From Adlercreutzia wanghongyangiae (GTDB lineage Bacteria; Actinomycetota; Coriobacteriia; Coriobacteriales; Eggerthellaceae), in NCBI RefSeq assembly GCF_035989245.1, contig NZ_JAYMFF010000007.1:88575-152574 (forward strand): a stretch of DNA of 64,000 nucleotides, read 5' to 3'. The position numbers and the translations under genes are program-made. This document shows, in pieces, positions 52,222 to 61,034 of the stretch (position 1 is the stretch's first letter; the number at the start of each line of letters is the position of its first letter). Below the pieces are notes generated by a model. It saw only the letters and a list, made by a program, of their open reading frames with translations. It did not search any database and was not told where the DNA came from.

Positions 52222-52761
52222 TTAGTGAGTGTGGGCGATGCGCACCGTGGTGCGGGGAATGGTGATGCCCCACACCGCCATCTGCACGCCGCGTACCATG
52301 AGGAAGAACCCCAGGAACAGCGCGAAGGTGCTCGGCGCCAAGATGAAGGCAAAACCGCACAGCACCGAGGCCACACCGGTGAACAGCACCCAGCCCCAGC
52401 CGGGCAGGTCGTGGGCCATGCGCACGGCCGCCACGATCTCGAAGATGCCGTAGGCCATCACGAAGATGCCCAGCACCCAGGGAATCACCGCCGCCGATGC
52501 CAGAGGGTGCACGATGAACAGCACGCCCAGGATGATGTCGCACACGGCGTAGGCCAAAGCCCAGCCGCTCGCGCCATCGGCCCGGCGGTACTTGAAGTAG
52601 GCGTAGGCGTCCACCACGCCGGCGGCCAAGAACATGCAGCCGGCGATGACCGCCACGGCCACCAGCGTCAGGCCCGGCACCATCAGCAGCACGAACCCGA
52701 TGAGAATCAGCGCGAGGCCGGCAACGAACAGCCCCCAATCGCGTCCCGTCTTGATATCCAT
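52222..52761 (-). CDS. HdeD-family (DUF308) membrane protein
   Basis: A 179-residue protein made almost wholly of six hydrophobic helices in three similar hairpins, such as GLFVAGLALILIGFVLLMVPG, DIILGVLFIVHPLASAAVIPW and VLFTGVASVLCGFAFILAPSTFALFLG. This repeating pattern is diagnostic of HdeD/DUF308. In Enterobacteria HdeD is an acid-resistance protein; here the role is unknown. ATG 52761 has AAGGAG ten bases upstream. A near-perfect palindrome lies at 52785-52801 in its promoter region. Confidence 0.85.
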   Translation of the reverse strand: MDIKTGRDWGLFVAGLALILIGFVLLMVPGLTLVAVAVIAGCMFLAAGVVDAYAYFKYRRADGASGWALAYAVCDIILGVLFIVHPLASAAVIPWVLGIFVMAYGIFEIVAAVRMAHDLPGWGWVLFTGVASVLCGFAFILAPSTFALFLGFFLMVRGVQMAVWGITIPRTTVRIAHTH

Positions 52762-52784
52762 AGTTACCACGCTCCTTAACCCTG

Positions 52785-52801
52785 GTTGTATACTATGCAA
52801 C
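52785..52801. promoter_or_regulatory. 17-bp palindrome upstream of the HdeD-like gene
   Basis: GTTGTATACTATGCAAC is symmetric in seven of eight base pairs around a central C and includes TATAC/GTATA, so it could be an operator covering a -10 element. It lies 24 bases before the start codon. Confidence 0.4.
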
Positions 52802-52957
52802 ACCGTCATTGTAGAAGCGCCGCATGGGACGCGCGGACGGGCAGCGCCACTCGTTGCTAACCAGATTGCGCCCCGTTAGCAGGGCGTTTGCAATGGCGAT
52901 GCCCCCGTGTGCCGCACCCCATGGCAAGCATGCGGAACGCTTCGAGGAAGGAACCCC

Positions 52958-53848
52958 ATGACCGCATCCGCAACCCCGGCACGCACCGACGCCCAGCTGG
53001 CGGCCCTGCTGCCGCACCCGGCCGCCGACGCCAACAAGTACACCCGCGGAAAGCTGTACCTGGTGGCCGGCGCCGCCCCCTACCCCGGCGCCGCGCGGCT
53101 CGCCGGAACCGCGGCCGAGCGGACCGGAGCGGGCTACGTGGAGCTTTTCTGCGCGGGAAAGTCGCTGCTGGCGGTACGGTGCAGCTCACCGTCGCTCGTA
53201 ACCCGCGACTGGCGCACCTGGCATCCGGCCCGGCTGGAGCCGCCTCGGGAGGGACACCCCTGGGCCTGCGTCATCGGCTGCGGTTTCGACGCGAGTCCGG
53301 CGCTGATGGAGCTTCTGGCGGAAACCGTGCGCGCTTTTCCCGCACCTTTGCTGGTCGACGGAGGCGCTCTGGGTCTTTTGGCCGGCGAGACGGGTCTGCG
53401 CCTGGCAGCCGAGCGGGCGGCCAGTTCCGAAGCGGCCCCGCTCGTGCTCACGCCCCACGGCGGCGAGGCCGCGCGCCTGGCCCGGGCAGCCGGCGTGAGC
53501 GACACCCTGGACGCACCCGATCTGGCCGGGGCGCTGGCACGGGCCTACCACGCCCTCTGCGTGCTGAAGGGGCCGCGCACCTTCATCGCCGACGCATCGG
53601 GCGCGGTGGAGTTGATGGATCGGGGCACGCCGGCGCTGGCGAAGGCCGGCACGGGCGATGTGCTGGCCGGCATCATCGGCGCGCTGCTCGCCCAGGGCCT
53701 CGCGCCTCGCGATGCCGCCGCGCTCGGCTGTGCCCTGCACGCCGAGGCCGGCCGGGCCGCCGCCGATGCGCTCACCGATATCTGCACGACCACCGAGGAC
53801 GTGATCGCCTTTTTGCCCGCCGCCGTGCGGGCCATCGCCGGCGCCTAG
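52958..53848 (+). CDS. nnrD: ADP-dependent (S)-NAD(P)H-hydrate dehydratase
   Basis: Repairs hydrated NAD(P)H. The 296-residue ribokinase-like domain shows NKYTRGKLYLVAGAAPYPGAA at the N-terminus, LTPHGGEAARLA in the middle and the anion-hole motif KAGTGDVLAGIIGALLAQG near the end. The epimerase half (YjeF_N) is absent here and must be encoded elsewhere or be dispensable. ATG 52958 has GGAAGGAA upstream. The stop codon overlaps by four bases with that of the convergent histidine kinase gene. Confidence 0.9.
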   Translation: MTASATPARTDAQLAALLPHPAADANKYTRGKLYLVAGAAPYPGAARLAGTAAERTGAGYVELFCAGKSLLAVRCSSPSLVTRDWRTWHPARLEPPREGHPWACVIGCGFDASPALMELLAETVRAFPAPLLVDGGALGLLAGETGLRLAAERAASSEAAPLVLTPHGGEAARLARAAGVSDTLDAPDLAGALARAYHALCVLKGPRTFIADASGAVELMDRGTPALAKAGTGDVLAGIIGALLAQGLAPRDAAALGCALHAEAGRAAADALTDICTTTEDVIAFLPAAVRAIAGA

Positions 53849-55683
53849 CGCGACGTCAGGCTGGCCACGGTGCGCGCCAGCACCGCCAGATCGATGGGCT
53901 TCGCCACATGGGCGTTCATGCCCGCGGCCAGCGCCTCGCGCTCGTCTTCCGCGAAGGCGTTCGCCGTCATGGCGATAATGGGAATGGTCTGCGCGTCGGG
54001 CCGGTCCAATGCTCGGATGGCACGGGCGGCCTCGTGCCCGTTCATCACGGGCATCTGCACGTCCATGAAGATCACGTCGAAGGCGCCCGGCTCACTCGCC
54101 GCGAACTTCTCCACCGCTGCGCGCCCGTTCTCGGCCACCTCGCAGCTGGCCCCGTGAATATCCAGAATAGCCGCGATGATCTCGGCATTCAAATCGTTGT
54201 CCTCGGCCACCAGGAAGTGCTTGCCGCCCAGAGCCGCATCGGCATCCACGGCCCGGGAGGCCGCGGCATCCACCGCACGCGCGGCAGCCTCCTCCTCGGC
54301 AGGCGGGAAATCCAGGTCGATGATGAAGGTGGAACCTGCGCCCAGCTCGCTTTCCACGGTAATGGTGCCGCCCATCAGATCGACGAGGTTCTTGGTGATG
54401 GCCATGCCCAGCCCCGTTCCCTGAATCTTGTTGGTCAGGCTGGATTCCTCCCGCGAGAACGAGTCGAAGATGGTGTCCAGGTACTCCTGCGACATGCCGA
54501 TGCCCGTATCGCGCACGATGATGCGCAGATGCTGCAGGCTGCCGCGGCGCTTCAGCGAGCCGTCGATGCGGAACAGGATGGAGCCGCCATCGGGCGTGTA
54601 CTTCATGGCGTTGGAAAGCACGTTCATCAGAATCTGGCGCAGCCGCCCCTCGTCGCCCATCAGCGCCTCGTGGGTTACGCCGGCCATCTCCACGGTGAAC
54701 GTCTGGTGCTTGGCGTTGGTCTGGGGGCGCATCATGGCATCCACCGATGCCACGGTCTCGCCCAGGTTGAACTGGGCCGAGGCCAGGGTAGTCTTGCCCG
54801 ACTCGATCTTCGACATATCCAGCACGTCGTTGATGAGCCCCAGCAGATGCTGGCCCGACGTGGCGATCTTGCGGTTGTACTCGCGCACTGCCTGGGGATT
54901 GTCGGCGTCGCGGTCGATCAGCGCGGAAAAGCCCAAGATGGCGTTCATGGGCGTGCGGATGTCGTGGCTCATGGAGGCGAGGAAGTTGCTCTTGGCGTGG
55001 TTGGCCTCCTCGGCCGCCGCCACCGAGTCCAGCAGTCGCTGGCGAATGTCGTGCTCGCCGGTCACATCGGTCAGCGAGTAAATGATCTTCTCGTCGCCGC
55101 CGAGCATCACCGGGCAGCTGGTCACCCGCAGCCACATGTCGCGGCCGAAGGCGGCGTTGAAGCACTGGAACTCCCATTCGCGGCGCTCGTCGGAAGCCCC
55201 CGAATGCACGATGGCGGCCACCTTGGCGTAGGCCTCGTTGGACGACAGCCCGTCCATCACGAAGAACTTCGTGGCGGGCACGCCCAGGATATCCTGCACG
55301 TTCTCGAACACGGCCTCCACCACGCGGTCGGCGCCGTCCACGATGAAGATGGCCGTGTCGATGTTTTCGCCGATGGCCTGGTAGATGCTCTGCACATAAC
55401 GCTCGCCCTGCAGCTCGCGGCGGCTGCGGTACACCAGAAGCGCCGCGATGGCGCCCACCGCCAGCAGCGTGGCGCCCACCACGATGATGACCATGCGGGC
55501 CGTCACACCCACGATGGCCGCGCCTTCGGCCTGGTCGTTGGGCATGATGGAATCGGCCTGCACCACCAGGCCGGTAATGGTGTTGAAGTAGTACAGCCCC
55601 GTGGCGATGACCACTACGGCCAGCACGACGACCACAGCCGCCACGGCCGCGAAGATAGCGCGGGAGTCGAATCGCTGCCTCAT
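53845..55683 (-). CDS. Hybrid sensor histidine kinase
   Basis: A 612-residue membrane sensor kinase. Two helices (about 10-32 and 58-86) enclose a very short external loop, so it probably senses within the membrane or inside. A PAS-like domain (~98-215) precedes HisKA (MSHDIRTPMN, His240), HATPase_c (LSNAMKY N-box, RDTGIGM, GTGLGMAI) and a receiver domain with phospho-acceptor D541 in IFMDVQMP. No separate response regulator with a DNA-binding domain is nearby, so its output is unknown. ATG 55683 is used. Confidence 0.92.
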   Translation of the reverse strand: MRQRFDSRAIFAAVAAVVVVLAVVVIATGLYYFNTITGLVVQADSIMPNDQAEGAAIVGVTARMVIIVVGATLLAVGAIAALLVYRSRRELQGERYVQSIYQAIGENIDTAIFIVDGADRVVEAVFENVQDILGVPATKFFVMDGLSSNEAYAKVAAIVHSGASDERREWEFQCFNAAFGRDMWLRVTSCPVMLGGDEKIIYSLTDVTGEHDIRQRLLDSVAAAEEANHAKSNFLASMSHDIRTPMNAILGFSALIDRDADNPQAVREYNRKIATSGQHLLGLINDVLDMSKIESGKTTLASAQFNLGETVASVDAMMRPQTNAKHQTFTVEMAGVTHEALMGDEGRLRQILMNVLSNAMKYTPDGGSILFRIDGSLKRRGSLQHLRIIVRDTGIGMSQEYLDTIFDSFSREESSLTNKIQGTGLGMAITKNLVDLMGGTITVESELGAGSTFIIDLDFPPAEEEAAARAVDAAASRAVDADAALGGKHFLVAEDNDLNAEIIAAILDIHGASCEVAENGRAAVEKFAASEPGAFDVIFMDVQMPVMNGHEAARAIRALDRPDAQTIPIIAMTANAFAEDEREALAAGMNAHVAKPIDLAVLARTVASLTSR

Positions 55684-55701
55684 GGTCGCCGGCCGTCGCG
55701 G

Positions 55702-57549
55702 CTATTCCACTGTGACGGATTTCGCCAGATTGCGGGGCTGGTCCACGTCGCAGCCGCGCAACACGGCCACCTCACGGGCCAGAAGCTGCAAGGGAACGCT
55801 GGCAGTGATGGGGCTGAACACGTCGCGCACCTTCGGAATGTAGATCACATGGTCGGCATGGGCGCGGATGTCCTCGTCGCCCTCAGTGGCCACCGCGATG
55901 ATGCGGGCGCCGCGAGCGCGCGACTCCTGCAGGTTCGACACCACCTTGTCGTACACCGGGCTGTTCGTGGCGATAGCGATGACCGGGAAGTCTTCGTCGA
56001 TAAGGGCGATGGGACCGTGCTTCATCTCGCCGGCGGCGTAGGCCTCGGCGTGCAGGTAGCTGATCTCCTTCAGCTTCAGCGCGCCCTCGTAGGAAGTGGC
56101 CGCACCCATGCCGCGGCCGATGAACAGCGCGCTTTGAGCGTCCACCATGGCGCGGGCGGCCTCCTCCACCGCCGGGCCGCACGTGTCCAGAATGCGCTCC
56201 ACCTGCTCGGCGGTGTCGGCCAGCTCGGTGAACAGCAGCTTGATCTGGCCCTGGGTCAGCTCGCCGGCCGATTGGCCCAGCAGCATGGCCAGAAGCGTCA
56301 GCGACACCACCTGGCCCAGGAAGCTCTTCGTGGAGGCCACAGCGATTTCCTTGTTGGCCTTGGTGTAGATGACGCCGTCGGACTCGCGGGCCACGGGGCT
56401 GCCCACCACGTTGGTGATGCCGAACACCTTCGCACCGCGCACGCGGGCGTCGCGAATGGCGGCCAGGGTATCGGCCGTTTCGCCGGACTGGGACACGGCC
56501 ACCACCAGCGTGGTGGGGGTGATAATGGGGTTGCGGTAGCGGAACTCGCTGGCCACCTCCACCTCGCAGGGGATGCGCGCCCAACCCTCGATGAGATTCT
56601 TGGCAATGAGCCCGGCATGGTAGGAGGTGCCGCAGGCGATGACGTACACGCGGTCGATGAGGTTCAGCTCCTCGGCCGTCAGGTCCAGCTCGTCGATGAC
56701 GAGGGAGCCGCCGGAAAGGCGGCCTGCCAGCGTGTCGCGAATGACGCGGGGCTGCTCGTGGATCTCCTTCAGCATGAAGTCGGGGTATCCGCCCTTCTCG
56801 GCCACATCGATGTCCCAATCCACGTGGGTCACCTCGGGCTCTAGGGGATTGCCGTCCATGTCGAAGTACTCCACCGCATCGGCAGTGAGAAGCGCCATCT
56901 GGCTATCGGCCAGCACCACCACGTCGCGCGTGGCGTCGATCATGGCAATGATGTCGCTGGCCACGTAGCTGCCGTGCTCCCCGCGGCCCACCACGATGGG
57001 CGAGTCCTTGCGGCAGGCGACGATGGTGCCGGGCTCGCCGTCGGCCATCACGGCCAGGCCGTAGGCGCCCACCAGGCGCGAGACGGCCTCGGCCACGGCG
57101 GCGCGCAGATCGCCCTCGCCGGCCTCGCGCATGCGGCGGTAGGACTCCTCCACCAAATGGGCCACCACCTCGGTATCGGTATCGGACGAGAACACGTGCC
57201 CGCGGGCCACCAGCTCCTCGCGCAGCTCGGCGAAGTTCTCGATGATGCCGTTGTGCACCACGGCGATGTCGCCGGCGCAGGAGGTGTGCGGATGCGCGTT
57301 GGCCTCGCTCGGCTTGCCGTGGGTGGCCCAACGGGTATGCCCGATGCCGCAGGTGCCGGCGAAGTCGAAGTGCTCCAGGGTGTGGGCCAGCTCGCTCACC
57401 TTCCCCTTGCGGCACACCACCTGGATGGCGTCGCCCTCCTGAATGGCAACGCCAGCCGAGTCGTAGCCGCGGTACTCCATGCGCGTCAGGCCCTCCACCA
57501 AGATGGGCTCGGCCGCAGCGCTACCGGTGTATCCGACAATTCCGCACAT
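55702..57549 (-). CDS. glmS: Glutamine--fructose-6-phosphate aminotransferase
   Basis: Makes glucosamine-6-phosphate, the first step to UDP-GlcNAc for wall and the amino sugars of this locus. The 615-residue protein starts MCGIVGYTG with catalytic Cys2, followed by TRWATHG; two SIS domains follow (ACGTSYHAG, SQSGETADTL, GRGMGAATSYEGALKLKEISY), and it ends LAKSVTVE as expected. ATAGGAG lies upstream of ATG 57549. A perfect 16-bp palindrome lies in its leader; no glmS ribozyme was recognised. Confidence 0.97.
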   Translation of the reverse strand: MCGIVGYTGSAAAEPILVEGLTRMEYRGYDSAGVAIQEGDAIQVVCRKGKVSELAHTLEHFDFAGTCGIGHTRWATHGKPSEANAHPHTSCAGDIAVVHNGIIENFAELREELVARGHVFSSDTDTEVVAHLVEESYRRMREAGEGDLRAAVAEAVSRLVGAYGLAVMADGEPGTIVACRKDSPIVVGRGEHGSYVASDIIAMIDATRDVVVLADSQMALLTADAVEYFDMDGNPLEPEVTHVDWDIDVAEKGGYPDFMLKEIHEQPRVIRDTLAGRLSGGSLVIDELDLTAEELNLIDRVYVIACGTSYHAGLIAKNLIEGWARIPCEVEVASEFRYRNPIITPTTLVVAVSQSGETADTLAAIRDARVRGAKVFGITNVVGSPVARESDGVIYTKANKEIAVASTKSFLGQVVSLTLLAMLLGQSAGELTQGQIKLLFTELADTAEQVERILDTCGPAVEEAARAMVDAQSALFIGRGMGAATSYEGALKLKEISYLHAEAYAAGEMKHGPIALIDEDFPVIAIATNSPVYDKVVSNLQESRARGARIIAVATEGDEDIRAHADHVIYIPKVRDVFSPITASVPLQLLAREVAVLRGCDVDQPRNLAKSVTVE

Positions 57550-57571
57550 ATATTTGCTCCTATCGCAAACA

Positions 57572-57587
57572 GGCGGCCCGGGCCGCC
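57572..57587. promoter_or_regulatory. Perfect 16-bp GC palindrome in the glmS leader
   Basis: GGCGGCCCGGGCCGCC is a full palindrome, 23 bases upstream of the glmS start. It could be a protein-binding site or a tight RNA hairpin. Confidence 0.4.
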
Positions 57588-57698
57588 ATCTCGCCTCAAG
57601 TTATTCGTGCCATTGTACCGTCGAAGGGCCCGCAGATTCGCCCCTTTCACGAAACGCCCAGTTCCGCCGCAGCGGCGAGAGCGCCGGCGCGGCCAATC

Positions 57699-57707
57699 TG
57701 GTAAGAT
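57699..57707 (+). promoter_or_regulatory. Extended -10 element for acpS
   Basis: TGGTAAGAT (extended -10 TG-n-TAAGAT) lies about 40 bases before the GTG start of acpS. No -35 is obvious. Confidence 0.4.
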
Positions 57708-57746
57708 GCCGAGCTATACGAATTTCCCCTCCTGAAAGGCGGCAAC

Positions 57747-58313
57747 GTGGCGCGCTCCAAGAAAACCCAGGCCATCGTCGACGGCACCCTGGCCATGGCG
57801 GTTCCCGACGACACCGTGGGCCTGGGGGTTGACATCGTGGAAATCGAGCGCATACGCAAGATCATCAAGCGCTCCCCCGCCTTCGTGGAGAAAGTGTACT
57901 CGGCCGCCGAGCGGGCCTACTGCGACGACCACGCCCATCCCGAGGTGCACTACGCTACCCGCTTCGCCGCGAAGGAGGCCGTGCTGAAAGCCCTGGGCAC
58001 GGGCTTTTCCGAGGGTATCCGTCCGCTGGATGTGGAGGTGCGGCGCACGGCCAAGGGCCGCCCCTACGTGGTGCTTACCGGCCAGGCCCGCGAGGTGGCG
58101 CGCCACCAGAACGTGCGCGAGATTCCCATCTCGCTGTCGTTCACCCACACCGACGCCGTGGCCTGCGCCATGGCCATCACCGACGAGTCGGTAGCCGCCC
58201 AGGAGCGCCGCCGCGACCCCATGGAAGAGCTCACCCGCCAGTTCAAGGAGGCCCGCACCTTCCTGGACGAGCTGCCCGCAAGCGAGGGCTCGGGCAGCAG
58301 CGGCGCGGCCTAG
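57747..58313 (+). CDS. acpS: Holo-[acyl-carrier-protein] synthase
   Basis: Attaches phosphopantetheine to ACP, and probably to DltC. The 188-residue protein has the AcpS motifs GLGVDIVEIERIRKI and FAAKEAVLKALGTG, and ends its fold with SLSFTHTDAVACAMAI. AcpS is usually ~120-130 residues; here ~18 residues precede and ~45 (RRDPMEELTRQFKEART...) follow the domain. The tail is predicted helical and of unknown role. GTG 57747 has AAAGG upstream. Confidence 0.93.
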   Translation: MARSKKTQAIVDGTLAMAVPDDTVGLGVDIVEIERIRKIIKRSPAFVEKVYSAAERAYCDDHAHPEVHYATRFAAKEAVLKALGTGFSEGIRPLDVEVRRTAKGRPYVVLTGQAREVARHQNVREIPISLSFTHTDAVACAMAITDESVAAQERRRDPMEELTRQFKEARTFLDELPASEGSGSSGAA

Positions 58314-58320
58314 GCGCCCC

Positions 58321-58380
58321 CTTATCGAAAAAAAACGGCCGAGATCGCTCCCGGCCGTTTTTTTGTCTCTCGCGATAAGG
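58321..58380. terminator. Bidirectional terminator between acpS and pheT
   Basis: A8 (58328-58335) and CGGCCG (58336-58341) pair with CGGCCG (58352-58357) and T7 (58358-58364); an outer CTTATCG/CGATAAG stem adds length. Both orientations have a T run. Confidence 0.9.
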
Positions 58381-58382
58381 TT

Positions 58383-60833
58383 CTAGGCGCGAATTTCGGC
58401 GCCCGTGGCCTTCTGCACCTTCCCCACCAGCTTGGCGTGCACCTTCTCCACTTCCTCGCTCGTGAGGGTGCGGTCGGGGGCGCGGTACACGAAGCTGTAG
58501 GCCACCGACTTCTTGTTCGCGCCCACGCGCTCGGCGTCGCGGTATACGTCGAACAGGGCCACCGATTCCAGCAGCTTGCCGCCGGCCGAGGTCATCACCT
58601 GCATCATCTTCTCGTGGGTCACGGCCTCGTCCACCACGAAGGCCTGGTCCACGGCCACAGCCGGGTAGGTGGGCACGTCCACGTAGGGCCGGGCCGGGCG
58701 GGCGGCGCGCACCAGCGCGTTCACGTCCAACTCGAAGGCCACCACCGGAGCCGTGGCGCCGAAAGCCTCGGCCACCAGCGGATGAATCTCGCCCACCCAG
58801 CCGATCACGGAGCCGTCGGCCATCATCTCGGCCGCGCGCCCGGGCTGCAGCTGGGGCGCCTCGTCGGCGGAAAGAGCCCGGAAGCGCACCTTGGGCAACG
58901 CCAGCTCGCGGGCGATGTTCTCCAGCACGCCCTTGCCATCGAAGAAGTCGAAGGCCACCCGCGGGGCATTCCACGCGTCGTCTGCCATGGCGCCGGCCAG
59001 AACGCCGGCCACCTTCTTGCGTTCGCGGGCCTGCTTGCGGCCCTCGGCGGCCGCGAACACCGTGCCGATCTCGTACAGCTGGATGTTACGCACGCTGCGG
59101 CTCTGGTTGTAGGCCACCGAGCGCAAAAGCCCGGGCACCACCGACTGGCGCATCACGGGCATGTCGGCATTCAGCGGGTTCAGCAGCTCAACGGGCAGCC
59201 CCAGCCCCTCGGTGGGCAGCTGCAAGCGCTCGATGTCGCCGGGCTCGGCGAAGGAGTAGGTCATGGTCTCGTTCATGCCCGAGGCGCGCAGGGTGTCGTT
59301 CAGAAGGCGCAGGGTCTGCTGCTCGGGAGTGCGGCTGCCCACGCGCTCACGGCCACCGGGCAGCGTGGGGGCAATGCGGTCCATGCCCCACAGGCGCAGC
59401 ACTTCCTCGTACAGGTCTATCTCGCGCTCCAGGTCGGGACGGAAGGTGGGCGCGGTCACCGCCAGCACGTCTGCGTCGTCGGTAGCTGCGACAGCGCAGC
59501 CGAGGCGCACGAGGATGTCCTCGATGAAGTCGGCGGGAATGTCGGCGCCCATCATGCGGTTGAACCGCGAGATGCGGAAGCGCAGCTGCACGGCCTCGGC
59601 GGGACGCTCGTACACATCCACCACGCCGGGGCGCACCGTGCCGCCCGACACCTCGGCCAGCAGGGCCGCGGCCGCCTGGGACACCACCTCGCACAGGTTC
59701 TCGTCCACTCCGCGCTCGTAGCGCATAGAGGCCTCGGAGATCAGCTTCAGGTTGCGGCTCGTGCGCGAGGTGCGGCCGTTGCAGAAGTCGGCCGATTCCA
59801 ACAGCACGGTGGTGGTGGCCTCGGTCACCTCGGTGTCCAGGCCGCCCATCACACCGGCCAGCGCCACGGCGCGCTCGGGCGTGGCGATCACGGTCATGTC
59901 CTCGGTCAGTTCGCGCTTCTCGCCGTCCAGGGTGGTCAGCACCTCCCCGTCCTGCGCGCCGCGCACCACGATATGCACCGAGCCGTCCGCGGCGGCCAGC
60001 GTGTCGTAGTCGAAGGCGTGCAGGGGCTGGCCGTACAGGTACAGAATATAGTTGGTCACGTCCACCACGTTGTTGATGGGGCGGCCGCCGGCAGCGCTCA
60101 CGCGCTCGGCCAGCCAGTCGGGCGAGGGGCCCACCTTCACGTTGTCGATCACGCGGGCGGTATAGCGCGGGCAACGGTCGGCATCGGCTACCTCCACCGT
60201 CACGCTCGCGTCCACCTCGGCACCGGCCGTCACCGCCGCCAGCTTCGCCACATCGGCGGCCAGCGGATAGGTCACCGGCTGCTGGTACATGGCACCCACC
60301 TCGCGGGCCATGCCCACCACCGACAAGCAATCGGGGCGGTTGGGGGTGATCTCCAGATCGAGCACGGTGTCGCCCGAGCCGATCACCTCGGCGATGGGCG
60401 TGCCCACCGGCGTGCCCTCGGGCAGAATCCAGATGCCCGAATGGTCGGAGCCCATCCCCAGCTCGCGCTGGGAGCAGCACATGCCGCAGCTCGTCACACC
60501 GCGCAGCTTCGACTTCTTAATCTTGAAATCGCCGGGCAGCACCGCGCCCACCGTTGCCACGGGCACCAGGATGTCGGCAGCAATGTTCGGCGCGCCGCAC
60601 ACGATCTGCACTGGCTCGTCCGCGCCCACATCCACGGTCACCACATGCATATGGTCGGAATCGGGATGCGGCTCGCAGGTGAGCACATGCCCCACGACCA
60701 CCCCTTCAAAGGCCTCGCCGGTCTGCTCGACACCTTCCACGCCCGTACCCGTTAAATCGAGCCGATCGCAGAACGCCTTCACATCACTCGGCACCTGCGT
60801 ATACTCCGAAAGCCACTTCAAAGATACTTTCAT
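58383..60833 (-). CDS. pheT: Phenylalanine--tRNA ligase beta subunit
   Basis: Beta chain of the alpha2beta2 synthetase, 816 residues. It begins MKVSLKWLSEY and has an EMAP-like tRNA-binding domain (VVVGHVLTCEPHPDSDHMHVV), B3/B4 editing region, B5 domain, the catalytic-like core, and the C-terminal FDX-ACB anticodon-binding domain (DVPTYPAVAVDQAFVVDEAV). pheS lies 201 bases upstream, an unusual gap for this pair, filled with an inverted-repeat element. Confidence 0.97.
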   Translation of the reverse strand: MKVSLKWLSEYTQVPSDVKAFCDRLDLTGTGVEGVEQTGEAFEGVVVGHVLTCEPHPDSDHMHVVTVDVGADEPVQIVCGAPNIAADILVPVATVGAVLPGDFKIKKSKLRGVTSCGMCCSQRELGMGSDHSGIWILPEGTPVGTPIAEVIGSGDTVLDLEITPNRPDCLSVVGMAREVGAMYQQPVTYPLAADVAKLAAVTAGAEVDASVTVEVADADRCPRYTARVIDNVKVGPSPDWLAERVSAAGGRPINNVVDVTNYILYLYGQPLHAFDYDTLAAADGSVHIVVRGAQDGEVLTTLDGEKRELTEDMTVIATPERAVALAGVMGGLDTEVTEATTTVLLESADFCNGRTSRTSRNLKLISEASMRYERGVDENLCEVVSQAAAALLAEVSGGTVRPGVVDVYERPAEAVQLRFRISRFNRMMGADIPADFIEDILVRLGCAVAATDDADVLAVTAPTFRPDLEREIDLYEEVLRLWGMDRIAPTLPGGRERVGSRTPEQQTLRLLNDTLRASGMNETMTYSFAEPGDIERLQLPTEGLGLPVELLNPLNADMPVMRQSVVPGLLRSVAYNQSRSVRNIQLYEIGTVFAAAEGRKQARERKKVAGVLAGAMADDAWNAPRVAFDFFDGKGVLENIARELALPKVRFRALSADEAPQLQPGRAAEMMADGSVIGWVGEIHPLVAEAFGATAPVVAFELDVNALVRAARPARPYVDVPTYPAVAVDQAFVVDEAVTHEKMMQVMTSAGGKLLESVALFDVYRDAERVGANKKSVAYSFVYRAPDRTLTSEEVEKVHAKLVGKVQKATGAEIRA

Positions 60834-60910
60834 ACTAATTTCTTCCTCTTAATCGCCTGTCTCATTTGACAACAAGATTTCTTCCCTACCGTGGCTATGC
60901 GTAGAGGGAT

Positions 60911-61011
60911 TTCGGGTGGTGCTCACCAAGCGAGTTCCGCAGCGAACGGAAATGCCCAGTGGGCATTTCCGCCGAGCGAGGACTGTTTGAGCGACTGAGC
61001 ACTACCCGGAA
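60911..61011. repeat. Nested inverted-repeat element between pheS and pheT
   Basis: An inner perfect 12-bp inverted repeat CGGAAATGCCCA/TGGGCATTTCCG (60947-60971, one-base centre) sits inside outer arms at about 60914-60925 and 60996-61007 (GGGTGGTGCTCA with one mismatch). Together they could fold into a ~100-base cruciform. No T run follows. Probably a REP-like mobile or regulatory element. Confidence 0.7.
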
Positions 61012-61034
61012 GCCCGACCCCGGCAGAGTCGCAA

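Noticed and set aside
52888..56844. A 1318-codon open frame on the plus strand
   Set aside because: It runs through nnrD in another frame and antisense to the histidine kinase and glmS. Its composition (His, Gly, Arg, Val rich) is that of a GC-rich antisense shadow, with no recognisable domain.
57550..57746. glmS ribozyme
   Set aside because: Only a short leader with a simple palindrome is present; the conserved ribozyme core is not seen.
58437..60755. A 772-codon plus-strand frame opposite pheT
   Set aside because: Antisense shadow of a conserved high-GC gene; no motifs and no ribosome binding site.
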